DNA of 64,000 nt. It comes from Galeopsis tetrahit (taxonomy: Eukaryota > Streptophyta > Magnoliopsida > Lamiales > Lamiaceae). Where the stretch lies: contig OY776129.1 in NCBI GenBank assembly GCA_963675135.1, positions 77,155,348-77,219,347 on the forward strand, given 5' to 3'. Below are positions 47,357 to 57,036 of the stretch, in pieces. The position numbers were made by a program, and so were the translations under genes. Each line of letters opens with the position of its first letter. Position 1 is the stretch's first letter. The notes beneath the pieces are model-generated. The model had not been told where the DNA came from. It saw only the letters and a program-made list of their open reading frames with translations, and did no database searches.

Positions 47357-49996
47357 TCAATCAGAAGAAAGACCCCAATACCCCTCATCTCCACAAGAGC
47401 AGCTCCCATCTTTAAAATGGTGAAAATGTTCTGTATCTCTAACAGAAATCTCTCTCCTTACAGCCTTTGAAATAAACTTGACCGTACTGTGGCAACTCTC
47501 GCACATGTAAAGATTTTTCGTAATCCAAATAGGCATTCCTGGGGAAGTGTTTATGAGCCCAAAAGCAACAGCCATTCTCTCACTGTGTCCACAAAAAACC
47601 TCAGCTTTAGAAGCCTCGACTTCATTTCTAAAACTTTTATTTGGATCTTTACAGCCTTCTGCATTCATTTTCTCGTAAAAACCTTCCAAAACAGCCTTTA
47701 ATTCTTTTATTTGGGGGTGAAAACCATCACCACTAAGAAATGCATGAACTTTCCCTTTAACTTCTACCCAACTGCAACTGGGATCAATGGTGAGCCCCCA
47801 CTCTCTCATCGTTTTCCTCAATTTAGCGACTTCTTCCCACTTTCCACTACCGGAATACAAATCACACAACAGCATATAATATCCAACACTCCTGTTATCC
47901 ATCCCGAAAATATTCTTAGCAGCTATCTCACCAAGTTCGACTTTTCTGTGTATCCTACATGCATTCAACAAGGCTCCCCATATAGCCGCATCTGGCTTCA
48001 TAGGAATTTTCTTGATAAACTCATAGGCTTCGTCCACCTTTCCTGCACGCCCCAGCAAATCTACAACACAAGCATAATGCTTCAAATTTGGAGCAATGGA
48101 ATACTCAGTTTCCATACTATTGAAACACTGCATTCCTTCAATCACCATCCCCGATCTGCTACACGCACACATTAGAGCAATGAATGTGATCTCATCTGGC
48201 CTAACTTTTGATCTGATCATTTGATGAAATAACTCAATAGCAAGTGCCCCTTGGCCTTTTTGAGCATGACCAGTCAGAAGAATATTCCAAGACGCAACGT
48301 CTTGTTCCATTGTCTTAAACTGATTCCCTGCGGGCCCCATCCTCCCACACCGTACATACATGTCAAGGACTGCATTGGGTAGAAAACCATCGAACGCTAA
48401 TCCAGTCCTGAGTACATGTGCGTGGATTTCCTTCCCACACATTAGTGCCCCGATTCTAGCGCATGCAGAAAGAACGGAGATTAAGGTAACATCATTGGGG
48501 TCTAGACTGATTATCATTTGCCTAAAATAAATCAATGCTTCGAAGCTTCTGTTGTTGGTTCGAAGCCCAATAATAATAGATGTCCAGGAAATGACATTTT
48601 TTTCAGGAATCTGATGGAAGACTTCTAAAGCCTTATCAACGCTTTTACACTTCGAATAGAAGTCGATGAGAACATTAGCAACCATCAGATGACCTATAAG
48701 TCCTGTCTTTTTAGCCAACTCATGAATCTCAACGCCTATATCTAGAAAGCCAAGAGAAGCACAAGCAGATAAAACACTGGCAATAGTGATCTCATCTGGG
48801 GCAACACCTTCTATCTCCATCTTCTTATAAGTTTCAACAGCCTTGTCAGAAAACCCGTTGCTGTCATAACCCGAAATCATAGATGTCCAAGATACTACAT
48901 CTTTATACTCAATTCTTGTAAATACCTTTTCTGCCGCACCCAATTTTCCAAAACTTGAATACATCTGAATCAACGAGTTACCAACTGACCCCTCAGCCCC
49001 ATATTCCATCTTCGCAACATACCCATGAACCGCCTCTCCAAGCCTCTCATCGCCAAACTCCTCGCACGCTGAAATCACACTAGTCATGGTCATCAAATCC
49101 GGATGGAAGCAACATTCCCTCATTGAAAAGAACAACCTCAAACCTTCCAAACACTCCCCGTTTTCAAAGTATCCAGAAATCATAGCATTCCACGAGATTC
49201 TATCTCTCCTATTCATTCTATCAAATGCCACCCTAGCACTCTGTATATCCCCACACTTAGCATACATAGTAATCAAAGAATTTACAACATCAATATCAGA
49301 CTCGAACCCACAACGCAACACGTGGCCATGAATCTCCCTGCCCCATTTACAATTGTTCAAACCACCACAAGCCCTCAACACACAAGGAAATGTATACACA
49401 TCAGGCCTAATCCCAACACCACCAAGCCACAACATTCTCCCATACAACTCAATAGACTCTTCAAGAAACCCATTCTTTGCATACCCACCAATTAAAACAT
49501 TCCACGAAAACAAATCTCTTTCCTCCATTTTACCAAACACATACCATGCATCACTTAAGTTTCCCAACCTCACAAACATGCTCAAAAGCGCATTTCCTAG
49601 CTTTAAGCTCAAATGAGAAATTGAATTCGATACTAACGAGTAAATAAACGAACCTTCATTAGAAGCCCTCTTGAATTCGCACAACCTCACTAAAGACACA
49701 AAAGTTTCTTCCTCTATATCAGTTGGAAGCTCTTTTCCTACAGAAGTGAGGAGATTTACAGCTTGGTTTAGTTCATTTTGAATACATAGCTGAGTTAAAT
49801 ACGAGTTGGGGTCAGCGATGAAGGAGGAACTTGAGTTTAAAAGAGAATTCTGGTGGCTTTTTCTGAGGGATAAGTGATTGTTTTTTGAGCTGATTTGAAC
49901 AAAATTCTGGGTTTTAAGATTAGGGACTTTGGGGAATTGAGAATTCCGGTGGTCTGAGTTGAGAGAAATTGGTGGGGTTTTCGCAGAGACAGCCAT
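47357..49996 (-). CDS. ECB2: PLS-class PPR protein with E and DYW domains, ECB2/VAC1-like (plastid RNA editing)
   Basis: A single-exon gene for 879 residues. Pentatricopeptide repeats bind specific organelle RNA; the DYW domain is the cytidine deaminase of C-to-U editing. The first about 60 residues are Ser/Asn-rich with few acidic residues, as in a plastid transit peptide. Repeats run from about residue 90 to 690 with typical SWNVLIGGYAKNG, VFGKMEERD and PDVYTFPCVLRACGG. The E region has VGYYMLLCDLYSGSGKWEEV and CSWVEVKGKVHAFLSGD. The DYW domain has the PG box, GHSERMAVAFGL and CESCH (HSE and CxxC zinc ligands). From memory it resembles Arabidopsis At1g15510 (ECB2/VAC1), needed for accD and ndhF editing. 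The usual CSCGDYW end reads CSCGDEGYWGLSSD. Orthology is inferred, not computed. Confidence 0.85.
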   Translation of the reverse strand: MAVSAKTPPISLNSDHRNSQFPKVPNLKTQNFVQISSKNNHLSLRKSHQNSLLNSSSSFIADPNSYLTQLCIQNELNQAVNLLTSVGKELPTDIEEETFVSLVRLCEFKRASNEGSFIYSLVSNSISHLSLKLGNALLSMFVRLGNLSDAWYVFGKMEERDLFSWNVLIGGYAKNGFLEESIELYGRMLWLGGVGIRPDVYTFPCVLRACGGLNNCKWGREIHGHVLRCGFESDIDVVNSLITMYAKCGDIQSARVAFDRMNRRDRISWNAMISGYFENGECLEGLRLFFSMRECCFHPDLMTMTSVISACEEFGDERLGEAVHGYVAKMEYGAEGSVGNSLIQMYSSFGKLGAAEKVFTRIEYKDVVSWTSMISGYDSNGFSDKAVETYKKMEIEGVAPDEITIASVLSACASLGFLDIGVEIHELAKKTGLIGHLMVANVLIDFYSKCKSVDKALEVFHQIPEKNVISWTSIIIGLRTNNRSFEALIYFRQMIISLDPNDVTLISVLSACARIGALMCGKEIHAHVLRTGLAFDGFLPNAVLDMYVRCGRMGPAGNQFKTMEQDVASWNILLTGHAQKGQGALAIELFHQMIRSKVRPDEITFIALMCACSRSGMVIEGMQCFNSMETEYSIAPNLKHYACVVDLLGRAGKVDEAYEFIKKIPMKPDAAIWGALLNACRIHRKVELGEIAAKNIFGMDNRSVGYYMLLCDLYSGSGKWEEVAKLRKTMREWGLTIDPSCSWVEVKGKVHAFLSGDGFHPQIKELKAVLEGFYEKMNAEGCKDPNKSFRNEVEASKAEVFCGHSERMAVAFGLINTSPGMPIWITKNLYMCESCHSTVKFISKAVRREISVRDTEHFHHFKDGSCSCGDEGYWGLSSD

Positions 49997-50128
49997 TTTT
50001 GTTGAAGCATTGCAAAGGAAAGGGTTTTAGTTGAGGTTTAACTGTTTGGTAATTTTCTGCCTCAAAATATCTAGGATAAAGATAGCAAAAATTGCTGAGA
50101 ACCTGAACACAACAACGGCGTCGTTTTA

Positions 50129-50632
50129 GGGGGTGTATTTAATTAAATAATACTATTAGATTTTTTTGGACTTTAAAAAGTACGTGACCATAGACTCTTG
50201 ACTTAATTTTTTAATTGATAAGAGCCTTTTTTTTATTTTTTTTATTTTTTAATGTGAAGTGTTTTTTTTAAATTAATTACCCGTGGTTGGACATAAGACT
50301 CAAACTCAACCCATATTCAATACGTGGCGGATCCAACCTAACCTAAAGCTTGCGGGGTGAGGTGGATATCCGTGGGTCGGATCAATATTGTCATTCTTAG
50401 TTAGAGTTCTCTGAGAGAATCTTTGAAATTTTGGTTTTTAGAAGAGATTTTGGATAATAAAATTTATTTATATTTTTATATATTTTTTTAAGAAGAATTC
50501 AATAAAATTCATATAGACATATTTTTAAAATTTTTTAAAATTCGTACGGAATATCTCATAATTTTTAAAAGACTTTTTAAAAATCCGAATGGACTTTGAA
50601 AGCCCAAAAAAATTCTAAATCAATACACCCCC
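50129..50632. mobile_element. Tourist-like (PIF/Harbinger) MITE, 504 bp
   Basis: The ends are GGGGGTGTATTTAATT and, inverted, GGGGGTGTATTGATTT. The 3-bp target duplication TTA is exact (50126-50128 and 50633-50635). This combination is typical of Tourist elements. A GC-richer insert (50280-50390) interrupts it. It begins 132 bp upstream of the PPR ATG, so it lies in or next to that gene's promoter. Confidence 0.8.
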
Positions 50633-50635
50633 TTA

Positions 50636-52113
50636 ATCTAATATCATTATATCTTCCTTTTTTTTTTCACAATCTCATATCAACTTCTCCACACTCACAT
50701 GAGTAAGTCCCCCACTCCTTTCGCACAAACATTTTCCAGTAGATGAGTAGTCAAAGCATGATGTTCAACACAAAATTATTGACTAATAATCCATATATTG
50801 TCCTCTCTTTAGATCTTTAACTGTCATTTTTTGCTAGACACTCACATCCAATAAGATTGTTGTCCAATTTTTGAAATAAAATTAGTTGATTTTTAGAATA
50901 ATGTATATAACGAAGAAATTAAGAACTAACACAAAGACGGTCGTCGATTTCAAATAATGAGTTTCTGCAGTTGTGGAGAAGATATTTTGATAGTTTCTGC
51001 TATTGTGAGGAAGAAAAGATTAATGTCGTTAGTTTGATAGGAATAATATTAAATTAGATGTGATTTTTTTTTATAATTTTCACATTGATAAAATAAAATA
51101 TTAATATAAAATTCTGAGAAAAAATTAATTATTTAAGAAAATATTAATGGTGTTGAATAAAACATTTATATTAAATTAAATATAAATATATATATTTTAA
51201 CAAAAACTCACAAAGCAAAAAATCTTCAGTGTGACCCATCCAAATTTTATTTTAACAAAAACTCAGAAGAAAAAGCAAAATCTTCTGTGTGACTCATCCA
51301 AATAGTTTGCATACGTGAAGGAATATTAGTGGCCAAAATACGTGTATAGTGAATATCAGTGGTCCGACTGATGTGTTCAACAATATATATTTAGTTCTTC
51401 GCTCACCATCTAAAAATATGGCGATCTGAATATTCAGGGACTCTCGAAAAAATCGGGTTAGCTCTCTAGTTTCTCTAACTACCTATGTTCTTCTTCCTAG
51501 TATTTTTGAATATTTAGTCATGAAATTTGACTTGAAAAGATCTAGTTCCGATTGAATCATTAGATCTCGAAATTAAGGAGACTTGAAAAAATCTGATTCC
51601 GATTGGAATCATTAGATCGGGAAATTAAGGGATTTTCGTTTTTTTTTTTTTCTTGTTTGTAGGATCTGATGAGGATAAAACTTGAATCTGTTAGGTAGAT
51701 TTCTGAGATCTGGAAATTAAGGGATTTTAGTTTTTTTTTTTTTTTTTTCGTTTGTATGATAAAATTATAGGTTAAAACTTAAATCCATTATATAGATTTA
51801 TGTATACCATTTTTTTTTGTAAATATGTGAATTTTTTTAAGCTGCCAATTTTGAAACGTGCCACCTCATAACTTCAATAATAGGGAAATTTCTAGATTTT
51901 CACTTATATATCTTTCATGGATTGAACTTAGTATTTTTGATATTGACTTAAAAAGATCGAGTTCTGATCTGATCAGATTATTTAAAATTTAAATCCGTTA
52001 TATAGATTTATGTATACCATTTTCTTTTTAAGCATGCAAATTTCACCTGATAGCTTCAATAATTGAGAAATTTCCAGATTTTCATCTTATATATGTCTTA
52101 ATTAATTTTACAG
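50636..52113. other. Intergenic region with short direct repeats
   Basis: Repeated phrases occur: aaatcttc(t/a)gtgtga(c)ccatccaaat at about 51220 and 51280; gattccgattg and ggaaattaagggatttt at 51540-51730; 'aaatccgttatatagatttatgtataccattt' at about 51782 and 51984. No coding content supported. Confidence 0.45.
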
Positions 52114-52333
52114 AGATAAAACTTTTGGATGAAGTAATAAAATACCTTAAAAACTTCAAGATCAAAACCACAAAATGGACATGGACCCGTCATCCATGAT
52201 GTTGCCATTGACACAATAACAACTCAGATCTCAAATATGATGGGAGTCATAGACATGATACCATCAATCGCCCTGTTGTGCCAAACCCATCATTCTTCCG
52301 ACCTCCGCCTTCATGACTGCCTTGTGGGTCCAG
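52114..52333 (+). pseudogene. bHLH-type exon remnant, copy 1
   Basis: After an intron-like acceptor (attaattttacag) the sequence reads LLDEVIKYLKNFKIK in one frame, resembling helix 2 of PIF/UNE10-group bHLH proteins (DKASMLDEAIxYLKxLQxQ). An intron just before DKA is also known in that group. Stops follow in every frame and a GTAATTT donor-like site ends it. It is about three quarters identical by eye to the inverted copy at 53100-53318. No basic region was found nearby, so this is an isolated exon. Confidence 0.5.
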
Positions 52334-53099
52334 GTAATTTATATTTAACTCAAACTATTCTATTATAACTCAAAATTTCATTTATGTAAAATGAATTCAA
52401 TTATATGTATATGTAACATGGACACAAGAGAGTATTAAATATTGAATGTCTTCCATGACAACGAATGATTATAGCAATCTTATACGTCTAAATTAAGGAG
52501 ATGTTTTTTGAAATTTTATGAAATAATCCCGAATCTCTTTTTTTAACTTTCTCTTAACTTTCATTAGAAAAGGAACGGTAATAAGTTTTTAGAATTTAAA
52601 AGCACACATGATTAGTTTATTTTTATAAGGAGCAACTATTGTATATTTCAAATTGTAGTATTCGGAAGAAAAAAAAGTTGTCTAAGTATCTAGACTTGTG
52701 CAAAATTGGCTGGCATTTGAAGACAATTAAAAAACGATGAATAGTTTTTTTGAGACTATATTTATACCATGAATAAGATGCATCAAATTAATCATTAGGA
52801 TTTCCAGAGTAAAAGAAACACAAATTAATTACTAATAATTGGATTCACTTTAAATATTAAAGCTGGGGTTGTTACTTTTGTTGACACATAATCGATAGCC
52901 TGTTATACTCATTTACTGTCATGGACTGCATTCAAAATTCAAATTAATATACTTAAACACAAACACTCTTGTGTTGATGTTAGTCACATACACATATAAT
53001 TGAATTAAGTCAAATTTAATTTAAAATCAAACTCACTTGGGATTGACATGCAAGAAGTGCGGCTAAAGGGTCAGATATTACCGAACCGGCCGGTGGCTG
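52334..53099. repeat. Spacer between the two bHLH remnants, with a direct repeat
   Basis: 52499-52650 (ggagatgttttttgaaattt onward) is repeated in the same orientation at about 53478-53640 with moderate divergence. No gene seen. Confidence 0.5.
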
Positions 53100-53318
53100 T
53101 CGCCTGGATTACCCCACGAGGCAGGCATGAAGGCGGCGGAGGTCGGAGGAATGACGGGTGACACAACAGGATGGTTGATGGTATTCATGACTATAACTTC
53201 CATAATATATATCTGAAGTTTTTGCTGCGTCAATAGATGACATGTCGGTGCTCATTTTTTTGTTTTGATCTTGAAGTTTTTTAAGGTATTTTATTTCCAA
53301 CATCAAAGCTTTATCTGA
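53100..53318 (-). pseudogene. bHLH-type exon remnant, copy 2 (inverted)
   Basis: On the minus strand, after a good acceptor (cgaaatcattcatttacag), it reads SDKALMLEIKYLKKLQDQNKK followed by MSTDMSSIDAAKTSDIYYGS, HSSDLRRLHACLVG and a stop. SDKALMLE-IKYLKKLQDQ is the end of a bHLH helix 2 of the PIF type, one residue short. It is more open than its inverted partner at 52114-52333 but still lacks the basic region and helix 1. A full gene elsewhere in the genome is the likely source. Confidence 0.5.
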
Positions 53319-53735
53319 CTGTAAATGAATGATTTCGATCATTACTTGCACAATCTTAAATATTTTATCTGTATGAATATATATATATATAAAATATATA
53401 TTACACATTTTATATCCTAATTATATAATATACTAATAATTAAAGCAAGGTTTCTACGTTTAAATTAAGGAGAAATCTTTAAATTAAGGAGATGTTTTTT
53501 GAAATTTTATGAAATAATGTAGAATCATTTTTTTTAACCGTCTCTCAACTTTTTTTAGTAAAAGAACGGTAAGAAGTTTTCAAAATTTAAAAACAAACCT
53601 AATTAGTTTATTTTTAGAAGGAACAACTATTGTCTATTTCAAGCCAAAATTATGTCATACAGTGCTCATATCAAATTATTGGACCACATTTCCAGAATAT
53701 AATTGTATATGTAGAAATCTTATAAATATCTTAAA

Positions 53736-54012
53736 TACTCCCTCCGTTTTTTATTAAATATCACTTTGTCTTTTTCAATATTTTTTAAGTAAGTGTCATT
53801 CTACACTTTTTTCTTCAAGTTTGACAATTTTACCCTTTTACATTGTACTCCCTCCATTTTCTATCATCTACAATATTGACCACATTCATTACTAAACATA
53901 AATTCAATATTAAAATTAGTTATCATTAATGAAGGGTAAAATTGTCCATAATTATATATCTTAATATATTGAAAATTGTTAAAATGACACTTATTTAAAA
54001 GTGGAGGTAGTA
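53736..54012. mobile_element. Stowaway-like foldback MITE
   Basis: The left end actccctccgttttttatta and right end (inverted, actacctccacttttaaata) pair, with TA at both borders. The arms continue inward through aagtgtcatt / aatgacactt and caattttaccc / gggtaaaattg. A second ctccctccatttt motif at 53847 suggests nested or rearranged copies. Confidence 0.65.
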
Positions 54013-54697
54013 TCATCTTTTTAACTACTCCATTAAGTTTTCTGTCCAAAAAATACTTAGTCAAGCTCTTTCAAACGCGTTTATCCACTCAGGTCCTGTT
54101 TGGATTTTTTTTTTTTTGAGGGGGGTCCTGTTTGGATTCATTTTAAATAGGGAAACGGGAAAATTGCTCCCAAAAATTGAAAAAATGTGATTCAGCTCGT
54201 GTATTGTAAAAGGATTAAAAAAAAAAAAAAAAACTAAATTATTCGATACTCAATTTGAAATTTTCCGATGAAAGTTCGTTTAATCTCGGTTCGACATAAA
54301 TATCAAACAAGTTTGAACATATGTTTATGTTTGGTACAGTTCGAAACTCGACTCGTGTAGTCGTGCTCGATAAGTAAAAAATATAAAATTAGTGTAAAAA
54401 TGTCAAACTATTCGACTTCGGCTCGTTTTCGACTCAATTAAAGTTCATTCGAGCTCAACTCATTTACTTATCAAATTAGCTCAAATAATAATTTTAAAAT
54501 TCGATAATATTTTAACAAAAATTTGAATTATATGCCGTTCAGTCTACTTCAGTCATTTCCATGATTCCATCCCTAGTTTTGTTCCGTTCTCCCTATGGAG
54601 ATTCTGTTCGTTTTTGGTTTACTGAAACTGGGCCGCGAAAACATCGGCACCAAATCAAATTAATATTGGCCCACTAAAACTGGGTTTTTGCTTTCCA
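54013..54697. other. Intergenic stretch, no gene seen
   Basis: A duplicated phrase ggtcctgtttggattc (about 54094 and 54124) and an A-run at 54216-54232. No coding content. Confidence 0.4.
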
Positions 54698-54706
54698 CTT
54701 TCTTTT

Positions 54707-55371
54707 GGCTCTGACTATTTACACCTCTATTTCGGTTTAGAACACTCCCCCTATCAGTTTAATAATATAATAATAATGTAAAAAATCAAAAATACCCTTA
54801 AGTCATATTACACTACTAAATGCACCCCTATTACTAACTACACCCCTCCTTCACCTTTAAACCCTAAACCTAATTTTTATCACCGCCGCCACCACCACCA
54901 CCAAATAACAAATAAATAAAAATTCAGATAAACTTAGAAAAATTTCAATTTTTTTTTTATTTTCAACAAATCAGAGTCGATCATATTCACTCTCGTCGAC
55001 ACCCTGTTGGACGGAGGCGGCGGTTGATCGATTAGGGAGATGGAGTCGAGAAGGGAGAGGGAGGGAAAGAGCTATTTTTGCTTTTTTTTTTTTTTTTTTT
55101 TACAGATCGATTAGGGAGAGGGAGAGCGGCGACGGGGCAACAACAGTGAGTTGGGCAGGAGGGTGCGGTGGCTGGGAGTTGTGGAGGGTGGAAGGTGGAA
55201 GGAGAAGGGAAGAAATTAGGGTTTTGAGTGTGTGTTTAGTAAATTTTTTTTTTTTTGACAAAGGGTGTTTGGGACAATTCATGGGGGTGTATCCATCCTG
55301 ACGTATTTTAGGGGGTGTGCATCAATCGAGAGAGTGTTCTAAATCGAAATGGAGGTGTAAATAGCCAGACC
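54707..55371. mobile_element. Mutator-like element, 665 bp, with GC-rich core
   Basis: The ends GGCTCTGACTATTTACACCT and, inverted, GGTCTGGCTATTTACACCTC are inverted repeats running about 45 bp. A 9-bp direct repeat CTTTCTTTT flanks it (54698-54706 and 55372-55380). The core (54980-55220) is GC-rich and purine/pyrimidine-skewed, with an aaaccctaaaccta stretch near 54858, and may be a captured host fragment. Nothing in it reads as a known protein. Confidence 0.75.
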
Positions 55372-55380
55372 CTTTCTTTT

Positions 55381-56821
55381 TTGCTACTTGGGCCGTGAGA
55401 ATATGGGCTTGTCTCAATTTCTTTCTTTTCTTGAGCCCAATTGCTTTCCTCCTCCAAATTCAAATAAATGGAGCAATAAAATAACTTTAAAATTGATTTA
55501 GAAGATAAATCCTAGCAAGAACATGTGTCACACCATTAACATAAAAATTAACCATTTTTGGTAAATTTAAATAGCTTTGAAATATATTTATTTTTAGTGT
55601 GTAAGTCTAAAGCTAAGCATCTTTGAAGTTTAAACCATAAGTAGGGTCCCACCCCACAATTATTATATAGAGAAAAATATATTCCCACATTTGAATTGTA
55701 AAGTCAGATTTAGAATTTAGTTAATGCATGGCATGGATGATTCTAAGCAGATTCCTTGGAATCATTCTTTTATAAATCCTCATTCCCACCTCCTAACCTA
55801 TTTTTCTCTATTAAATATTTACTTATAAATATCTTTCTTATCGGTTACACAAAATACTCATATTTTATTTTTAGCATGCATATCCATGACAGTTTGGATC
55901 GATATTTATATATAAAATCGTAGTATGTAATTAGTGGGAATAAGTGCGCGTAGTCTCTTGTATATTTATTATGGATATATAAATTCCAATATCTTCAGAA
56001 TTGACTAACATTTTGGAGTATCCTGCATTTTTTTTTTTAAATAACCAAACTATTTTATACTCCTATATTTTACGCAAATCTTAAAAAAACCGAAACACAA
56101 TCTAAAATTATAAATTCATGTGATAAAAAGTAATCGTATATTAAAAAAAATACAACTAATACTGTATTATTCACACTACAGAGTAATACTACTACTTTTC
56201 TTTTGTATATATATATATATATAAACTAGTAGAACTTCTCATTCTCCATCCCAAAATTAGTTTTACACTTTGATAGACACACTTTAAAAAAGTTGAGTAA
56301 TAGATATTGAAGGGTAATTTGGTAAATATATATGTATAGAGGAAAAAAATGAGTCGAATTGTGTACATGTATGAAGTCAAGAACAATGATATTTTATTCA
56401 AAATTATGAATATTTTAAGGGTGAAGTTTACGAAGGTTGTTCATTTTAAAAATGTAAAGTCTATTGTGGAACGAACACAAAATGAAAATGTAAAGTTTAT
56501 TTAGGAACTAATGAAAATTCCCGAAAAAGTTGGTTTGGTGGTGTAGATTTGAGATTTAGGAGTTTAGTACTCTCTCCGTCTCAGGTTCACTTCCAAAACG
56601 GGGGACCAATCTTTAAAGTGCAAATAATTTTTAAAAGTTCTGTTCATACAAAACTTAATTTTAAAACGGTGGAATTGATCACCAAACAATTTGTATTTAA
56701 ACTTTTACTTTTATATAGGTAGTAGGTGGTTGATTAATTAGTGGGAGAAAAAATCAAATGCATTCAAGTGGTGACTTTAGTAGAAAGTATAAGTAGTTAG
56801 TAGTAATAGTAATAGTAAAAG
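55381..56821. other. Upstream region of the SPX gene
   Basis: AT-rich, with (AT)n at about 56206-56222 and half of a Stowaway-like end (tactctctccgtctcaggtt near 56570). No gene seen. Confidence 0.4.
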
Positions 56822-56829
56822 GAATATGC
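56822..56829 (+). promoter_or_regulatory. P1BS phosphate-response element 1
   Basis: GAATATGC fits GNATATNC, the PHR1-binding site of plant phosphate-starvation genes. It lies 208 bp upstream of the SPX ATG. SPX1/SPX3-type genes are known PHR1 targets. Confidence 0.6.
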
Positions 56830-56894
56830 TGGGAATTCTGAAAGGTTGAAGGGTCCTTCTAAATACCTTTTTAAACGCCACTTCATCACGCGAA

Positions 56895-56902
56895 GCATAT
56901 GC
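56895..56902 (+). promoter_or_regulatory. P1BS phosphate-response element 2
   Basis: GCATATGC is a perfectly palindromic GNATATNC match, 135 bp upstream of the ATG and just before a TATA-like ataaata at 56931. With the other site it suggests induction by low phosphate. Confidence 0.65.
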
Positions 56903-57036
56903 TCTTCAAATATTCTACTCTCTTTTACCCATAAATAAACCCACCTAATTCCTTCACTGCCTTCACACCCCAATTTTTCTTAATTTTCATGTTTGATTAC
57001 ATACATCTCTTGAATTCATAGATAGATCCATCGATC

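Noticed and set aside
48086..49616. Plus-strand open frames of 80-150 residues
   Set aside because: They are antisense shadows of the PPR coding sequence.
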